From an uncultured Spirochaetota bacterium (lineage in GTDB: Bacteria; Spirochaetota; Spirochaetia; Treponematales; Rectinemataceae): a stretch of 43,638 bases of DNA. Positions within the stretch are counted from its first letter, which is position 1; the number at the start of each line of letters is the position of its first letter. The position numbers and the translations under genes were made by a program. Below the pieces are notes generated by a model. That model saw nothing but the letters and a program-made list of their open reading frames with translations, was not told the origin of the DNA and did not search any database. Positions 30,484 to 37,972 of this stretch are shown in pieces. The stretch spans positions 1 to 43,638 of the forward strand of contig CAIJMU010000153.1 in NCBI GenBank assembly GCA_903821875.1, given 5' to 3'.

Positions 30484-32891
30484 GACCTATCTCCATCTGC
30501 TGCGATCTTTTTCGCGATTATTGTACCGAGATCGAAAACAGACCCCGGACCGCCTTCAGGTACCGTAATGTGACTTTCGTAGCCGCCTCCCCACCGGATC
30601 ACCATGGATCCAGCGGGGATACCGAAAAACTCAAAGAAGCCCTTTTCGTCGGAAAAGCTGGCCCCGAAATTGCGAGTCGCATCCTTGTCATCAGAGAGGT
30701 CGCCTACCTGGTTGGCCAGGGGCTTGCCTTTTTCATCAAGGAGAATTCCCCTCACCGAGACTGCCGAGGCCATCTTTACCCGCACTATGGCAACCGAGCG
30801 ATAGCTCGGACTGATTTCGAGTGAGAGGGGCTCAGGCCGCATGTCCGGAGAACTGGAAGGCATTTCTACGCTGGCCACAAAGGGCTGGTAGGGGACCAGG
30901 CCGGAAATGACAGCGGTCATGCCCCCGGTACTCTGGGCTCCAGAGCCGAAAGCAGGCCTGACTTCCACCGGCTGGCCCCGGAGGTTGGGGCCTGGCACCA
31001 GGAGGGCAAGGGCGCTCGAGGAAGCTCCTGTCAACCCGAAATACCCGTCGGCAAAGACGAGGGAGCTCGTCAGGCCCAGGCTTCCATGGATAGTTCCCTT
31101 GGCGGTCGGGCTCGGCGGACTGATGGAGACAAGGCCAGAGAGCCCAGCGAGATTGCCGCGGCCGTTTGCGCTCGTGCTGATCTGCGTTTCTCCCAGACCG
31201 CCCACGAGATTCTGGGCCTGCAGCGTGGCGGAGCCGTTCTCGCCCAGGCCAAAGCCCAGATTGACGGAATCGGAGCCGGTGAGGATGTTTCGCTGGTAGG
31301 TCAGGCCCCGCCTGTCGCTCGGTGCGACAACGAGCAATATCGATGCTTGAGGACTGCCACCGCCCGCGAGAGTCCAGCTGTAGCCTCCCGTTATGCTGAC
31401 AGCCGTTGAAGAAGCCAGGGGCAGGCTGTAGCCGAGGCTCAGCGACCAGGCGGAGAGCGAGGCAAGGCTATAGGATCCCGCGCTTACCTCGCCGTTCAGA
31501 GAAAAGCTTCCCAGACCAGCAGGCAGGCTCTGGCCGAACTGGGCAGAGAGGTCGATGCTTCGGGCGGATCGGGTAGTTGCAGTCCCGAAAGCAGAAAAGC
31601 CAGGACCCTTGTAGTCGAGGGCCAGGCCAAGTCGGGGGATGTAGGTCGAAAAAAAGGATGAGAACCGCCAGAAGGCCCGAAAGGCATAGGTAGCCTTTGA
31701 AACATTGAGGTAGGTGGCAGGATTGGCGGCCAGATCCCCCGAAAGGCCGAAGGTCCCGAGGGGAGTCGCGGCGATCGCCAAAGCGCCACCCATGAAGATT
31801 GAGGTATCTGCATGGGCGTCAAGCCCGAGCATGAAGTTGGGCAGGACTCCATAGGCCAGGTGGCCCGAGGCCAGGGGCTTTAAATAGTCATCCCTCAAGG
31901 TGCCGGCGGCAAAGGAGTAGTCCCAGAGTCCCGGCCCGATGATTTCCTGATCGAAGGGTATGCCGAGCACGACACGCCGCGGTTTGTAGCCGTTTTCGGC
32001 TATTTCCAGGACTACCTCGTTCAGGCCTGTTCCCAAGGCCAGGTCTGAGAGGTGGTAGCTGCCCGTTGGCAGCGTGACCTGGCGGGTAAGGATGCCATCG
32101 ACGTAGACCTTGACCTTGGCTCGGGACATGATTTGAAATGCGCTGTGAACCGTGCCGTAGGGCGTGAGCGAACCCGGCATGCCATCCTGCCTGCCCAGGG
32201 CAAGGCCGAATAGCTGGTGGCCCGGCTGGAATGAGATTGGATTGATTGAAACCATTCCGGCCTTGAGGCTAAAGCCACCGGAGGGAAAATCGTAGACCAG
32301 GTTAGCCGAGTTCCACTCCATCGAAGAACCCAGCGGGTTGATGAACGCAGATCCATCCCCCTCCAGGACGAGTCCGAGAAAATAGAGGGCGGGAGAAACA
32401 TGGCCCATCGCCGACCAGTCCATCTTTCCATCCCAGGTCGCCGTGGGATCTATCGCAGCGCTAAAGCCAACTGTGGCTGAAAAGGGGGAGTTTGCGAAGC
32501 GTGCCTGACCGTGCTGGACAGAAGCAGCTTCGCGGGCGCGCAGAACAACGGGCTGTATGATGGATGGCGAAAGCCTGGCCGACAGGATCAATGATGCGCT
32601 GTCGTAGCTGATCTGGACACCGAAGGAAGACCACTCTCCAATTGTCAGAAGGTGATCGTCGGATGAAAGTTTTTTGAATAAACCTGGTGTAAGCAGGTCT
32701 CTGAGACTTTCTGCCAGCAGGCTCGTGGAGATAAACACAGCACCATCGCTCCCTACTATGAACTCAAGCGACCCGTAAGGCTCTCCATCCACGACGAGGT
32801 CGGCTAACGCTTGCTCGGTTGTGCCCTGTGCGCCGACTTCAATGGAGGCCAGAATGACCACCAAGGCTGCAACGGCGCGCAGTCGTCCCAT
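30480..32891 (-). CDS. Outer-membrane pilus usher
   Basis: 803 residues from the ATG at 32891 (AGGAGG eight bases upstream); the longer open frame includes leader sequence. A signal peptide ends near VGAQG. Then come an N-terminal domain (LADLVVDGEPYGSLEF), a long run of amphipathic beta strands, and a plug-domain segment (VKVYVDGILTRQVTLPTGSY and LALGTGLNEVVLEI, about residue 260-310). C-terminal beta domains follow (VRGILLDEKGKPL, FFEFFGIPAGSMVIRW). The usher forms the outer-membrane pore for pilin secretion and assembly. It is the only intact usher here; remains of a second one lie at 34774-35133. Confidence 0.88.
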   Translation of the reverse strand: MGRLRAVAALVVILASIEVGAQGTTEQALADLVVDGEPYGSLEFIVGSDGAVFISTSLLAESLRDLLTPGLFKKLSSDDHLLTIGEWSSFGVQISYDSASLILSARLSPSIIQPVVLRAREAASVQHGQARFANSPFSATVGFSAAIDPTATWDGKMDWSAMGHVSPALYFLGLVLEGDGSAFINPLGSSMEWNSANLVYDFPSGGFSLKAGMVSINPISFQPGHQLFGLALGRQDGMPGSLTPYGTVHSAFQIMSRAKVKVYVDGILTRQVTLPTGSYHLSDLALGTGLNEVVLEIAENGYKPRRVVLGIPFDQEIIGPGLWDYSFAAGTLRDDYLKPLASGHLAYGVLPNFMLGLDAHADTSIFMGGALAIAATPLGTFGLSGDLAANPATYLNVSKATYAFRAFWRFSSFFSTYIPRLGLALDYKGPGFSAFGTATTRSARSIDLSAQFGQSLPAGLGSFSLNGEVSAGSYSLASLSAWSLSLGYSLPLASSTAVSITGGYSWTLAGGGSPQASILLVVAPSDRRGLTYQRNILTGSDSVNLGFGLGENGSATLQAQNLVGGLGETQISTSANGRGNLAGLSGLVSISPPSPTAKGTIHGSLGLTSSLVFADGYFGLTGASSSALALLVPGPNLRGQPVEVRPAFGSGAQSTGGMTAVISGLVPYQPFVASVEMPSSSPDMRPEPLSLEISPSYRSVAIVRVKMASAVSVRGILLDEKGKPLANQVGDLSDDKDATRNFGASFSDEKGFFEFFGIPAGSMVIRWGGGYESHITVPEGGPGSVFDLGTIIAKKIAADGDRS

Positions 32892-33062
32892 GTATAAACC
32901 TCCTGGCTCGTCCCAATCGCTATCGTCAGAATATAGCCGCAAATTCCGACGCTTAGTATGAGGCCACTGGGGCCGCAGAGAGCAAGCACCTTCGGGCTGC
33001 GTGATGTCCATGCGAAGGCAGGACAATGCGGTACGAAATGCACATCGACTTCATTGGATACC

Positions 33063-33533
33063 TCAGGGAGCAGTGATGGTAAAGGTTATCGTGTCGGAGT
33101 AGGTGTCGGCTGGAAGCTGGCGGTCGGTGGGAGGATCTGTGCTGATGAATACCGCCATCGCGGCTTCGGAGGAACTTTTCTTGCCGTCGCTCGAAAAGAA
33201 TACCCCATCCTTATCCAGAGTCTTGTTGTTGATCGTCAGGCTGTAGGGAATATTGTCCTGTGCTCCACTCAGGCGCCACTGGCTGGAAACGGAGAGCGAA
33301 AATGCCTGGTTGTCATTGGCGAAGGCTGTCAGAGTAGCAATTTGCTGCTTCTTGAGGGGGCTTTCCAAGGCGAGGCTTGTATTGCCTGAACCACTGACCG
33401 CGACGGAAACCGATCGGGAAATCGTACCTCTCACCACGAGTGTGGCAGTGGCTGCGTTCGCTGCGAGCAAGGGAATGCTTGCCACAATGGACATGCATCC
33501 AAGCACCACAAGGTGCTTTCGACCCACTCTCAT
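33063..33533 (-). CDS. Pilin-like subunit A1
   Basis: 156 residues from the ATG at 33533, which has GGAGG six bases upstream. A signal peptide (about 1-26, ending LLAANA) is followed by a single Ig-like beta domain that ends ADTYSDTITFTITAP, like other subunits of this locus. The middle (FSLSVSSQWRLSGAQD and IPYSLTINNK) is nearly identical to the subunit at 35956-36426, so they are paralogues of equal length. It is driven by the sigma54 promoter at 33646-33662 with a ~100-nt leader and is followed by the usher. Confidence 0.8.
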   Translation of the reverse strand: MRVGRKHLVVLGCMSIVASIPLLAANAATATLVVRGTISRSVSVAVSGSGNTSLALESPLKKQQIATLTAFANDNQAFSLSVSSQWRLSGAQDNIPYSLTINNKTLDKDGVFFSSDGKKSSSEAAMAVFISTDPPTDRQLPADTYSDTITFTITAP

Positions 33534-33645
33534 TTCCGACCTCCGGACTTGTTTCAATGTACCCACATTGATGAATTGGCCACGTCTACGCTCGGCCAGG
33601 AAGCCTTCTTTGCTTTGTATCGCACAACTCTTGCAAATCCTATGA

Positions 33646-33662
33646 AGCACATTCCGTGCCAA
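33646..33662 (-). promoter_or_regulatory. Sigma54 promoter P1 (pilin A1-usher-tip unit)
   Basis: On the minus strand: TTGGCACGGAATGTGCTT. GG and GC are exactly 10 bp apart and the -24 box is perfect. The predicted start is near 33635. The same 16-bp core occurs at P3 (37820-37837). A conserved palindrome lies upstream, centred near -151. Confidence 0.9.
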
Positions 33663-33777
33663 AGTCCCTGAGTAATATAAGTTTTATTGCAAACTGCTTC
33701 TAGGTAAAGAATTGACCATCTTTCTGGAATTCTGTTTCTGTCTCGGCACTGTGTGGCAACCCATTCGGTCGAATCAT

Positions 33778-33795
33778 TTCGCCTAAATGGGCGAA
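33778..33795. promoter_or_regulatory. Activator site UAS1 for P1
   Basis: TTCGCCTAAATGGGCGAA, within a longer palindrome CATTTCGCC-N6-GGCGAAATG (33775-33798). It matches UAS2 and UAS3 and lies about 150 bp upstream of the P1 start, as expected for an NtrC-type activator. Confidence 0.82.
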
Positions 33796-33831
33796 ATGCC
33801 GTGCGAGTTGCATCCCGCAGTCGAGCCTAAC

Positions 33832-34773
33832 CTAGGGAGAGGTAAGTGTGATGGTCAGGGTGTCGGTGTAGGTCCCGGATGAGAGATTGCTTGGCAAGGT
33901 TCCGATAGTAGCGGTTATGGGATACTTGGTCTGGGGAGGTACCTTAGTGTTGTTTTTAGCTGCACGGCTTGCGAGGGTGGTGCTCCCCGTTGCCAGGCTC
34001 TTGGTGGTCACTCCCAACTTGAGGATATAGGGCACCGTGTCGACTCCATTGCTCATGACGCCCTTGTTTGGTGAAGTCAGGGCAAGACTGTAACCTACAT
34101 TGGAGCGAACGAGGATGTCCGCACCGAGGGTCGTTCCGCTGGCCAGTGTGCCAAAATCGAGGGGCTGGCTCGTGGTCGTTGTCAAAAATGCGCCGCCTGT
34201 CGGTACCACTGAAACATCATAGCTGTTGGGCACGATGACAGAGATACTTTGAGTTTTCGTTGAAGGGGTTCCCCCCAGGGTGGGAAAACTGTTGCAGCTT
34301 GGGTAGAGTTTTTCAGTGAGTGAAACCGTGTATGTCCTGGGATTCGGGAAGGTCGAGTTGGCAAGGACAAAATCGAAGGAATATGACTGGACCGTGCCAG
34401 TGGCTGTGTTGCTCGGAAAGGAGCCAGAGAGCACCTGGGTCAGGGTACTGGGTGTTGCGCCAATATTGAGCTGGTTTACTCCCATAGTGGGCGCCCAGGC
34501 TGAGTAGCTCAAGGCTGGGGTAGTGGTGGGAGAGACTGTGGCAGCTGAAATGATGATACAATAACGATTTCCGGCTGTGTAGGTGGTTCCTGTACTTTTG
34601 TACGTGACATTGACATGGCAGGCGACGAGGGATGTGGAATCCGGCGAATAGGTGACCGACCGGGTGGTATCGATAGTCCAGGTCAGGGAGGCTGCGCTGA
34701 GTTCCGCCATGGAGGTCAGAAGCACGAGACAGACCATCGTGACCGAAAGCGAGCATCTCGAGCGAGGCTTCAT
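33832..34773 (-). CDS. SCPU-type two-domain pilus tip protein (copy B)
   Basis: 313 residues, closely similar to the protein at 29542-30483 over its whole length (for example RYCIIISAA, PSTLTQVLSG, SCNSFPTLGG, and SQPLDFGTL followed by LGADILVRSNV). Signal peptide about 1-28. It follows the usher remnant with the same ATGA overlap that the intact tip gene has with its usher. Differences are concentrated in the first half, which should hold the ligand-binding face of a tip adhesin. It probably depends on the remaining usher for export. It may be read from P2. Confidence 0.83.
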   Translation of the reverse strand: MKPRSRCSLSVTMVCLVLLTSMAELSAASLTWTIDTTRSVTYSPDSTSLVACHVNVTYKSTGTTYTAGNRYCIIISAATVSPTTTPALSYSAWAPTMGVNQLNIGATPSTLTQVLSGSFPSNTATGTVQSYSFDFVLANSTFPNPRTYTVSLTEKLYPSCNSFPTLGGTPSTKTQSISVIVPNSYDVSVVPTGGAFLTTTTSQPLDFGTLASGTTLGADILVRSNVGYSLALTSPNKGVMSNGVDTVPYILKLGVTTKSLATGSTTLASRAAKNNTKVPPQTKYPITATIGTLPSNLSSGTYTDTLTITLTSP

Positions 34774-35133
34774 GATCCATCTCCATCAGCCGCGTTTTTT
34801 GCGGCTATCGTACCGAATTCGAAGACGCACCTAAGCCCGTCTTCCGGTACTGTTACAGCTTTCGTAGCCACCCCCCTTCAGCGGATTATCATGGTGATAG
34901 CAGATCGGGCGGGCCCTAGTGCCACCAACCCTTATGTTAAATTTAGCGCGACACAGGCTTGAATACCAGGCGGTGATGGGTGCTAATTACCGTTCCCACC
35001 AATAAATTTGACCGACCTGTAGGGGATGTCCATCCACTACGAGGTCGGCCACAGCTTGCTCGGTTCTGTCCCCGGCACCAATGACAAAGGTGGCCATAAC
35101 GGCCACCTTTGTTGCGACGGAGTGCAGGAGCAC
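34774..35133 (-). pseudogene. Remnant of a second usher gene with a large internal deletion
   Basis: The 5' end survives as a 48-residue frame (35133-34987) with signal peptide and TEQAVADLVVDGHP, matching TEQALADLVVDGEP of the intact usher. The 3' end survives at about 34774-34893: read on the minus strand it gives VTVPEDG, FGTIAAKNAADGDGS, matching the last ~38 usher residues, but with a TGA and a frameshift (MIIR then stop). About 2.2 kb in between is missing, and ~110 bp of unmatched sequence joins the ends. The stop still overlaps the following tip gene as ATGA. This shows that the subunit-usher-tip block was once duplicated. Confidence 0.85.
35085..35111 (-). other. 11-bp perfect hairpin after pilin B2
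   Basis: CAAAGGTGGCC/GGCCACCTTTG with a 5-nt loop, 41 bp downstream of the pilin stop at 35152. It overlaps the signal-peptide part of the usher remnant. No T-run follows on the minus strand. It could protect the pilin mRNA 3' end or weaken read-through into tip copy B. Confidence 0.6.
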
Positions 35134-35151
35134 TAGGATTGCTGCTTGCTC

Positions 35152-35667
35152 CTACTTTCCTGCGATCGTGATCGTCAGTGTGTCGCTGTAACTATCGGCA
35201 TTGAGGATGGTGCTAGCACCAAAGACTATCGATAGGTCTTTGCTTGTTCCACCTGCTACGGATTTTCCGCCCGTACCAGTCTCAGTAAGTGTAACGGTAC
35301 CCGTCGGAGTGATAGCTACTCCGTTGTATATAAAGGTATAGGGTACTGAATCTCCACCGCTAGCAACGGACTGAAAGGCCTGAACCAGCTTATAGCCGTT
35401 GATGCTTGTGACCTTTACAGTGTAACCCGCCTTGACGTTTGAGAGTTCAACCAGTGAGGCGATCTTGAGGCCAGCAGCCCCAGTACCGGCAAGGATCGGA
35501 AGACTTGTTGTGTTGGCTGTGTCGGGAGTTATTGTTAAATTAATGACCTGCGCGACGGTCCCGGAAAGGGCCAGATCACCAGAGGTCCCAGCAAAGCTTG
35601 GCACACAGGCTGCAAAGATCACCAGAACAACAAGGGCAATTCGGGAAGAAAGGGTAGTTGACTTCAT
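35152..35667 (-). CDS. Pilin-like subunit B2
   Basis: 171 residues with a signal peptide (about 1-26, ending PSFA). One Ig-like beta domain ends NADSYSDTLTITIAGK. It resembles the subunit at 37238-37774 more than the other two: both share GTVAQ/GHVTP-type first strands, GTGGKSVAGGT/GTSGKSSGGGT and LNADxYxDTL. GGAGGTATTCA precedes the ATG. It has its own strong sigma54 promoter (P2), which suggests that it is an abundant shaft subunit. Confidence 0.8.
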   Translation of the reverse strand: MKSTTLSSRIALVVLVIFAACVPSFAGTSGDLALSGTVAQVINLTITPDTANTTSLPILAGTGAAGLKIASLVELSNVKAGYTVKVTSINGYKLVQAFQSVASGGDSVPYTFIYNGVAITPTGTVTLTETGTGGKSVAGGTSKDLSIVFGASTILNADSYSDTLTITIAGK

Positions 35668-35712
35668 TGAATACCTCCATAACAGATCGACTTCTAGTAA
35701 CTACAAATATAG

Positions 35713-35730
35713 TTGCAAGTAATGTGCCAA
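35713..35730 (-). promoter_or_regulatory. Sigma54 promoter P2 (pilin B2)
   Basis: On the minus strand: TTGGCACATTACTTGCAA, matching both -24 (TGGCAC) and -12 (TTGCA) boxes, with GG and GC exactly 10 bp apart. The predicted start is near 35703, 36 bp before the ATG. Confidence 0.92.
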
Positions 35731-35821
35731 AAAACCAAATATGGAGAAAGAAATATAACTCTATATAATATAACCATATATTTCCAGGGTTTGTAGAAAA
35801 TCTGTCCGCAGTTGCCAGTTC

Positions 35822-35839
35822 TTCGCCCGAACGGGCGAA
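35822..35839. promoter_or_regulatory. Activator site UAS2 for P2
   Basis: TTCGCCCGAACGGGCGAA, palindromic except for its central 4 bases, extended to 20 bp by flanking C/G. It is centred about 127 bp upstream of the P2 start. Confidence 0.85.
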
Positions 35840-35955
35840 GATCCTCGACGTTCAGGGCGAGGGCATGCAGGGATTAGTGGACAGGATCAGTCTGATTGGG
35901 GGGATGACGTGGGACAGACGGCGCCTTTATGGCTGGCGATCTGCCTGCGGTCGCA

Positions 35956-36426
35956 TTAAAGGGCGGTGATGGTAAAGATTATCGTGTCGGAATAGCTGTC
36001 AGTAGTAATCAGGCGGTCGCTGGCCGGATCTGTGCTGATAAGGACGGCCATCGAGGTTCCCGAGTAGCCAATCGTGCCGTCGTTCGTAAAGAATGTCCCA
36101 TCCTTGTCAAAGGATTTGTTGTTGATTGTCAAGCTGTAGGGGATGATGTCCTGGGCTCCGCTCAGTCGCCATTGGCTGGAAACGGAGAGGGAAAAGCGGC
36201 GGTCGCAATTTGAGCGGGCTGTCAGGGTCGCGATGTGAACTTTCTTGGCAGCGCTTTCGACTACTGCGCTTGAATTGATAGAACGGCTGGCGGTAAGCGA
36301 AATGGATTGGGGCACAGTTCCACTGACCACCAAGGTGGCAGAGGCCGTGTTTGCCGCGGCCAAGGGAAACCATGCCAAAACGGATATAACTGAAAGCGCT
36401 ACAAGGCGCTTTCGATAGGCTTTCAC
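35956..36426 (-). CDS. Pilin-like subunit B1
   Basis: 156 residues if started at the GTG at 36426 (GTGGAG five bases upstream); a GTG at 36438 is also possible. The chosen start gives exactly the length and N-terminal pattern of its paralogue at 33063-33533. Signal peptide ends near AAANTAS. The domain contains FSLSVSSQWRLSGAQD and IPYSLTINNK and ends TDSYSDTIIFTITAL. It has no sigma54 promoter of its own and follows the chaperone by 77 bp, so it is probably read from P3. Confidence 0.78.
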   Translation of the reverse strand: MKAYRKRLVALSVISVLAWFPLAAANTASATLVVSGTVPQSISLTASRSINSSAVVESAAKKVHIATLTARSNCDRRFSLSVSSQWRLSGAQDIIPYSLTINNKSFDKDGTFFTNDGTIGYSGTSMAVLISTDPASDRLITTDSYSDTIIFTITAL

Positions 36427-36503
36427 CGCGAACTCCACTGTCCAAAGCGAGAGAAGATGTGAGTGTATGTATTATTGTACGAAACAGGGGGGTGGTCAAG
36501 GGC

Positions 36504-37223
36504 TTAATAGACCGATTCGAACTCCAGGGTCGAGTCGTAGGGCTGTCCCTCGACGGCCCCTTCCTTCAGGATAAACAGACTCCGGGAACGGCCAGGGAGA
36601 TAGTTAGTCCCGGCAAGGGTTCCGAGTTCAGCCTCTCCCAGGACAATCTGTGCGCTACCGATTGTGACCTTAGGATTGCCGAGGACGACATGACGACTCC
36701 CCGAATTCGCGATCTCGACTAAAAAGCCGCTGGCTTTTTCAGCGTTCATCGCCCCGACTACCTTCACCTTCACCGAAGGAGCGAATGAGGAGCCGCCGAC
36801 ATAGAGAGATGCTATGTATTTAAACATGATCTTGATTCCTGAGCCCTGAGCTCCGGTATCGAGGGGTACCTGCTCGGCGACAAAACGGAAGCAGCGTTCG
36901 GCATCGAGTTTGGCTGGCCCCTTCCATTGAACCTTGACGGCAGCCTGGCCATTGGGCTCGACGACCACCCGGGCCGGATAGACAAGGAAAAGGGCGTCGG
37001 CAGGAGTGTTTACCTCGCTGCCGTCAACTTGCATATCCCTCGTCATGACGCGGAACCTGATGGCAACCCGGCTCTGCCCGTCTCCCTTGACCCGGAATGT
37101 AACAACGCTGCCCGCCCCGGAGGGGGCGAGCAGCGTCATGATCGGCTCAAGGGTGAAGGCATGCGCGCCTCCGACAGCGGCCACAAGGGCCACACTCATC
37201 GCCAAGGCGCGCAGCTTGTTCAT
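36504..37223 (-). CDS. Periplasmic pilus chaperone (PapD-like)
   Basis: 239 residues from the ATG at 37223 (AGGAG eight bases upstream). A signal peptide ends GGAHA. The first Ig domain has the G1 donor strand pattern VYPARVVVEPNGQAAVKVQW, followed by an interdomain link and a second beta domain ending QPYDSTLEFESVY. Such chaperones complete the fold of pilin subunits by donor-strand complementation and deliver them to the usher. It is the only chaperone gene here, so it should serve both subunit sets. Confidence 0.85.
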   Translation of the reverse strand: MNKLRALAMSVALVAAVGGAHAFTLEPIMTLLAPSGAGSVVTFRVKGDGQSRVAIRFRVMTRDMQVDGSEVNTPADALFLVYPARVVVEPNGQAAVKVQWKGPAKLDAERCFRFVAEQVPLDTGAQGSGIKIMFKYIASLYVGGSSFAPSVKVKVVGAMNAEKASGFLVEIANSGSRHVVLGNPKVTIGSAQIVLGEAELGTLAGTNYLPGRSRSLFILKEGAVEGQPYDSTLEFESVY

Positions 37224-37237
37224 CAAGTCAACTCCTG

Positions 37238-37774
37238 TCAGGTACCTGTGATCGTGAACACCAACGTATCATTGTAAGTATCGGCATTAAGCGTGTCACT
37301 ATTTGTAGGGGGTAGAAAAGAGATGTAAAGTACCTTTGCAGTGCCTCCGCCTGAACTCTTTCCGCTGGTTCCCGTCTGTGCGGTCAGGGTCGCCTCTCCG
37401 GTTGTTGGAAGCGTAACTGGGTTTTTTGTTCCACCGACCGTGCCATAATAGAGCGTATAGGCCCAAGATTCAGTACCGCTGCCGCTAGTCGTCTGACCCA
37501 GCTTCCATCCTCTAGTGCTCCCCAATGTTACAGCGTAGCCACCTTTGTAATTGGAAAACTCCGTCACATTGGCTATGGCTACCTTATCGGCACCCTGCAT
37601 GATGTCGAGGTCAAGACCAGGAATATAGGTAGCTGTAATGGAAATAGACGGTGTTACATGGCCCACTACGGTAATAGTAGCGGTATCGGGATTGGCCGCA
37701 AACACCGGCACAAACGCCGCGATCAGGAAAAGGGCGACTATTGCAATACGTCTAGTTGTTCTGCTGGAATTCAT
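37238..37774 (-). CDS. Pilin-like subunit B0 (first gene of the locus)
   Basis: 178 residues from the ATG at 37774, which has GGAGG upstream; longer readings include promoter sequence. Signal peptide about 1-28 (ending VFAA). The Ig-like domain has GTSGKSSGGGT and ends LNADTYNDTLVFTITGT. Nearest relative here is the subunit at 35152-35667. It is read from P3 and followed 14 bp later by the chaperone, so it is a likely major shaft subunit. Confidence 0.8.
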   Translation of the reverse strand: MNSSRTTRRIAIVALFLIAAFVPVFAANPDTATITVVGHVTPSISITATYIPGLDLDIMQGADKVAIANVTEFSNYKGGYAVTLGSTRGWKLGQTTSGSGTESWAYTLYYGTVGGTKNPVTLPTTGEATLTAQTGTSGKSSGGGTAKVLYISFLPPTNSDTLNADTYNDTLVFTITGT

Positions 37775-37819
37775 TGAATCCTCCTTGCCCAGGATCGCTG
37801 GGCATCTATGATTCATATG

Positions 37820-37837
37820 TTGCACATTCCGTGCCAA
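37820..37837 (-). promoter_or_regulatory. Sigma54 promoter P3 (pilin B0-chaperone-pilin B1)
   Basis: On the minus strand: TTGGCACGGAATGTGCAA. GG and GC are 10 bp apart, and the core is identical to P1. The predicted start is near 37810, 36 bp before the ATG at 37774. Confidence 0.9.
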
Positions 37838-37949
37838 GGTCGGTATTTTTCGGAGCTATTTATTATTCGTATTGCGATAGTGAATTACGAGGCCAGTGGA
37901 AACTCTGTCTCGGCTGAGCTGCTGAAAAGCCGTCCAATCAGTCGATGTG

Positions 37950-37967
37950 TTCGCCCAAACGGGCGAC
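37950..37967. promoter_or_regulatory. Activator site UAS3 for P3
   Basis: TTCGCCCAAACGGGCGAC, one base short of a full match to the other two sites. It lies 6 bp past the stop of the regulator gene and is centred about 148 bp upstream of the P3 start. Confidence 0.82.
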
Positions 37968-37972
37968 AGCTT

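Noticed and set aside
34908-34926. Sigma54 promoter before tip copy B
   Set aside because: A TGGCAC box is present on the minus strand, but no GC occurs 10 bp after the GG, so spacing fails.
36427-36503. Sigma54 promoter for pilin B1
   Set aside because: No GG-N10-GC element; the gene is better read as part of the P3 transcript.
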